From assembly GCA_013140465.1 (NCBI GenBank), contig JABFST010000245.1:1-7759 (forward strand): a DNA stretch of 7,759 nucleotides, read 5' to 3'. Shown one piece after another: positions 7,535-7,759 of this stretch. Made by a program: the position numbers and the translations under genes. The stretch's first letter is position 1. Every line of letters begins with the position of its first letter. The stretch is from Methylococcaceae bacterium. GTDB taxonomy: Bacteria; Pseudomonadota; Gammaproteobacteria; Methylococcales; Methylomonadaceae. The notes below the pieces were generated by a model. It saw nothing but the letters and a program-made list of their open reading frames with translations. It made no database searches and was not told the origin of the DNA.

Positions 7535-7648
7535 TTCCAACGCTCCGCGTGGGAATGCAGCCCCAGACGCTCCAGCGTCTTCTTAGTTTTAGCCTACTCA
7601 TATCTTAGCAACGCTGGAGCGTTGCCGGATGAATTACCACGCAGAGCG
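7535..7648. repeat. Composite nested inverted-repeat element (REP/BIME-like)
   Basis: Three hairpins in a row: 7535-7555 (TTCCAACGC/GCGTGGGAA, one mismatch, loop TCC), 7565-7580 (AGACGCT/AGCGTCT, loop CC) and 7608-7625 (GCAACGCT/AGCGTTGC, loop GG). The whole is also an imperfect large palindrome: ACGCTCCAGCGT (7567-7578) is the exact reverse complement of ACGCTGGAGCGT (7611-7622), and 7541-7559 matches the reverse complement of 7630-7648 at 16 of 19 bases. The layout resembles dispersed intergenic palindromic elements of the TTCCCACGC...GCGTGGGAA type that I recall from several gammaproteobacteria. It starts 16 nt after dld and might also act as its transcript end. No transposase is present. 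Confidence 0.7.
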
Positions 7649-7679
7649 CTCATCCTTATACACAAGTCTTCAAGTAACC

Positions 7680-7709
7680 CGTCATACCCGCCGGGTAGTG
7701 GGTATCCAG
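7680..7709. repeat. REP-like hairpin (GTCATaCCC...GGGtATCCAG type)
   Basis: CGTCATACCC is followed by GGGTATCCAG, with ATACCC (7684-7689) and GGGTAT (7700-7705) forming a 6-bp stem around a 10-nt loop. The flanks CGTCAT and CCAG match the widespread proteobacterial intergenic hairpin family CGTCATTCCCGC...GCGGGAATCCAG, here diverged. The remaining bases to the window edge (7710-7759) show no gene that I can support. Confidence 0.5.
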
Positions 7710-7759
7710 TGCTAGGGATGGCAATCTCAAATACATCCATGCCGGCGACCCTTCGCTAT

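Noticed and set aside
7535..7709. CRISPR array from the repeated palindromes at the right edge
   Set aside because: The units alternate in orientation, differ in sequence and lack regular spacers; they are inverted, not direct, repeats.

Overview
The window looks like chromosomal housekeeping DNA from a gammaproteobacterium. The evidence is the divergent rhlB / trxA-rho arrangement known from Escherichia coli, plus a YrfG-type nucleotidase and a quinone-dependent D-lactate dehydrogenase (Dld), all close in sequence and length to the enterobacterial proteins. The methionine-salvage genes and the interspersed palindromic repeats point away from E. coli itself, towards an environmental lineage. 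I cannot name the genus from the sequence alone.

Layout, left to right. 1-782 (+): the 3' end of mtnD, overlapping mtnC by an ATGA junction; together they are two consecutive steps of the methionine salvage pathway. 783-882: a convergent spacer with two strong hairpins. 883-1710 (-): uppP, the undecaprenyl-pyrophosphate phosphatase of peptidoglycan precursor recycling. 1711-1872: a spacer with a doubtful 43-codon ORF and a hairpin just after rho. 1873-3129 (-): rho, with a perfect TATAAT hexamer in front of it. 3321-3647 (-): trxA, starting at GTG and with a near-consensus sigma-70 promoter. 3746-5008 (+): rhlB, divergent from trxA and with no visible Shine-Dalgarno. 4992-5648 (-): yrfG, whose 3' end overlaps the 3' end of rhlB by 17 bp. 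5821-7518 (+): dld, interrupted by one in-frame TAG at codon 123. 7519-7759: no gene; a large composite palindromic repeat and a REP-like hairpin.

The rhlB/trxA/rho block carries RNA decay (RhlB), thiol redox (TrxA) and transcription termination (Rho). The other genes are metabolic or envelope genes without an obvious functional link to it.

The most notable observations are the single amber codon in an otherwise well preserved dld, the nested inverted-repeat element at the right edge, and the rhlB/yrfG tail-to-tail overlap, which leaves no intergenic terminator. I found no CRISPR array, tRNA, rRNA, transposase or phage gene, and no convincing case for a wholly new system.
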